From Pseudomonas graminis (GTDB lineage: Bacteria; Pseudomonadota; Gammaproteobacteria; Pseudomonadales; Pseudomonadaceae), in assembly GCF_004364335.1 (NCBI RefSeq), contig NZ_SOCR01000009.1, positions 190,611-254,610 of the forward strand: a DNA stretch of 64,000 nt, in the 5' to 3' direction. Under the pieces are notes generated by a model. It was given only the letters and a program-made list of their open reading frames with translations, was not told where the DNA came from and ran no database searches. Positions 62,733 to 64,000 of this stretch are shown here, one piece after another. The position numbers and the translations under genes were made by a program. Every line of letters starts with the position of its first letter. The stretch's first letter is position 1.

Positions 62733-64000
62733 TCAGTCTTCGACCTGTTCGTCGCCTTCGCGACGGCTCATGCCGTACTTGCGCATTTTCTCCACCAGCG
62801 TGGTGCGGCGGATACGCAGACGTTCGGCGGCGCGTGCCACGATCCCGTTGGCATCGTCCAGCGCCTGCTGAATCAACCCCTGCTCCAGACCACCAAGGTA
62901 GTCCTTCAGGTCCAGACCTTCAGGCGGCAGCAACGCGCTGTTGGCGAAGTTCGGCGCATGGCCGTTGATGGCAACGCGCTCTTCGAGATCGCTGCGCAGG
63001 CTGTCCACCAGTTGCTCGTCTTCGTCGTCGACGTAGCGAAATTTCTTCGGCAGCTCAGAGACGCCGATGACACCGTACGGGTGCATGATCGCCATGCGCT
63101 CGACGAGGTTGGCAAGCTCACGGACGTTGCCCGGCCAGCCGTGACGGCACAGGGACATGATGGCGGCGGAGTTGAAGCGGATCGAACCGCGCTTCTCATG
63201 CTCCATGCGCGAAATCAGCTCGTTCATCAGCAGCGGAATGTCTTCCACCCGCTCACGCAACGGCGCCATTTCGATCGGGAACACGTTCAGGCGGTAGTAG
63301 AGATCCTCGCGGAAACTGCCGATCACGATCATGTCTTCAAGATTTTTATGCGTCGCGGCGATGATGCGCACGTCCACGCTCTGGGTCTTGTTGCTGCCCA
63401 CGCGCTCGAAGGTGCGTTCCTGCAGGACGCGCAGCAGCTTGACCTGCATCGGCAGCGGCATGTCGCCGATTTCATCGAGAAACAGCGTGCCGCCGTTGGC
63501 CAGTTCGAAGCGCCCTGCGCGGCTGGTGATGGCGCCGGTGAAAGCGCCCTTCTCGTGGCCGAACAATTCGCTTTCGAGCAACTCGGCCGGGATCGCGCCG
63601 CAGTTGACCGGCACGAACGGCGCATCGCGGCGCTTGGAATGGTAATGCAGGTTCCGTGCGACAACTTCCTTGCCGGTCCCGGATTCACCGAGAATCAGCA
63701 CACTGGCGTCGGTGTCGGCGACCTGCTGCATCATCTGGCGAACGTGCTGAATCGCACGGCTGGTGCCGACGAGGCTGCGGAAAAGATTGGGTTCGCGCTG
63801 ACGCCCACGTTCACGGGCCTGGTCGTACATCTCGCGATAGACCTGGGCGCGGTGCAGGGAATCCAGCAGTTTGCTGTAGCTGGGCGGCATCTCGACGGTG
63901 GAGAGGACCCGGCGGCGCAGATCGTCCGCCAGTTCGGCCGAGGAATTCTCGCCCATCAGCAGGACCGGGAGGAACTCGTCCCACGCGGCCACGGTTTTGA
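62733..64000 (-). CDS. fleQ: Flagellar master regulator FleQ (cut by window end)
   Basis: Minus-strand frame open to the last base, so the N-terminal part (FleQ receiver-like REC domain) is outside. About 420 residues remain. Visible are the end of the N-terminal domain (WDEFLPVLLMGE), the AAA+ domain with Walker A ILGESGTGKEVVARN, the sigma-54 loop GAFTGA, Walker B GTLFLDEIGDMP, and a C-terminal Fis-type HTH (AAERLRIRRTTLVEKMRKYG). FleQ activates class II flagellar genes with RpoN and responds to FleN and c-di-GMP. Confidence 0.95.
   Translation of the reverse strand, partial: KTVAAWDEFLPVLLMGENSSAELADDLRRRVLSTVEMPPSYSKLLDSLHRAQVYREMYDQARERGRQREPNLFRSLVGTSRAIQHVRQMMQQVADTDASVLILGESGTGKEVVARNLHYHSKRRDAPFVPVNCGAIPAELLESELFGHEKGAFTGAITSRAGRFELANGGTLFLDEIGDMPLPMQVKLLRVLQERTFERVGSNKTQSVDVRIIAATHKNLEDMIVIGSFREDLYYRLNVFPIEMAPLRERVEDIPLLMNELISRMEHEKRGSIRFNSAAIMSLCRHGWPGNVRELANLVERMAIMHPYGVIGVSELPKKFRYVDDEDEQLVDSLRSDLEERVAINGHAPNFANSALLPPEGLDLKDYLGGLEQGLIQQALDDANGIVARAAERLRIRRTTLVEKMRKYGMSRREGDEQVED

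Overview
The window is chromosomal DNA of a fluorescent-group Pseudomonas. The evidence is the high-GC codon use, the order of the flagellar and chemotaxis genes (fleQ, fleSR, fliEFGHIJ, fliK, fliLMNOPQR-flhB, flhA-flhF-fleN-fliA, cheYZAB-motCD-parC-parP-cheW), close protein similarity to Pseudomonas FleQ, FleN and FliA, and the dense REP/REPIN elements between genes. The assignment is inferred from remembered families; no database search was run.

Layout. Positions 1-3500 hold a purine/nucleoside uptake and oxidation block: the end of the membrane urate oxidase puuD, a uric acid/xanthine permease, and a Tsx-like outer-membrane channel behind a sigma-54 type promoter. Positions 3700-10650 hold mixed genes: a four-repeat membrane protein, a TetR regulator, a single-domain response regulator, a Cache chemoreceptor, a potassium channel and an orphan sulfate-binding protein. 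A leftward candidate small RNA with GGA motifs in three hairpin loops (about 6255-6400) lies among them. Positions 11640-19240 (minus strand) are a small lipoprotein followed by the complete cytochrome c maturation operon ccmABCDEFGHI; ccmH carries a REP sequence inside its reading frame. Positions 19400-21370 are a FliK-like protein overlapping an FlhB-tail protein (FlhX-like).

Positions 22385-64000 are almost entirely minus-strand motility genes. Reading in the direction of transcription: fleQ (cut by the window end), fleS-fleR, fliE-F-G-H-I-J, hsbA-hsbR-hptB, fliK, fliL-M-N-O-P-Q-R-flhB, an inserted block with two ECF sigma/anti-sigma pairs, a fasciclin protein and a DUF3455 protein, then flhA-flhF-(possible 35-residue ORF)-fleN-fliA, cheY-cheZ-cheA-cheB-motC-motD-parC-parP-cheW and a DUF2802 protein. 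Sigma-54 type promoters precede fleS, fliE and flhA, which fits the FleQ/FleR cascade. FliA, the anti-sigma partner-switch (Hsb) genes and the two ECF systems add further control layers.

The long gene-free stretches are not empty. Seven copies of a roughly 280-bp multi-hairpin element occur at 10.7, 11.3, 37.5, 42.2, 42.7, 53.0 and 53.6 kb. Six of them form three inverted pairs with REP sequences in the middle. Substitutions between copies preserve base pairing in at least two hairpins, which makes this element and the GGA-hairpin RNA the most interesting unexplained items here.
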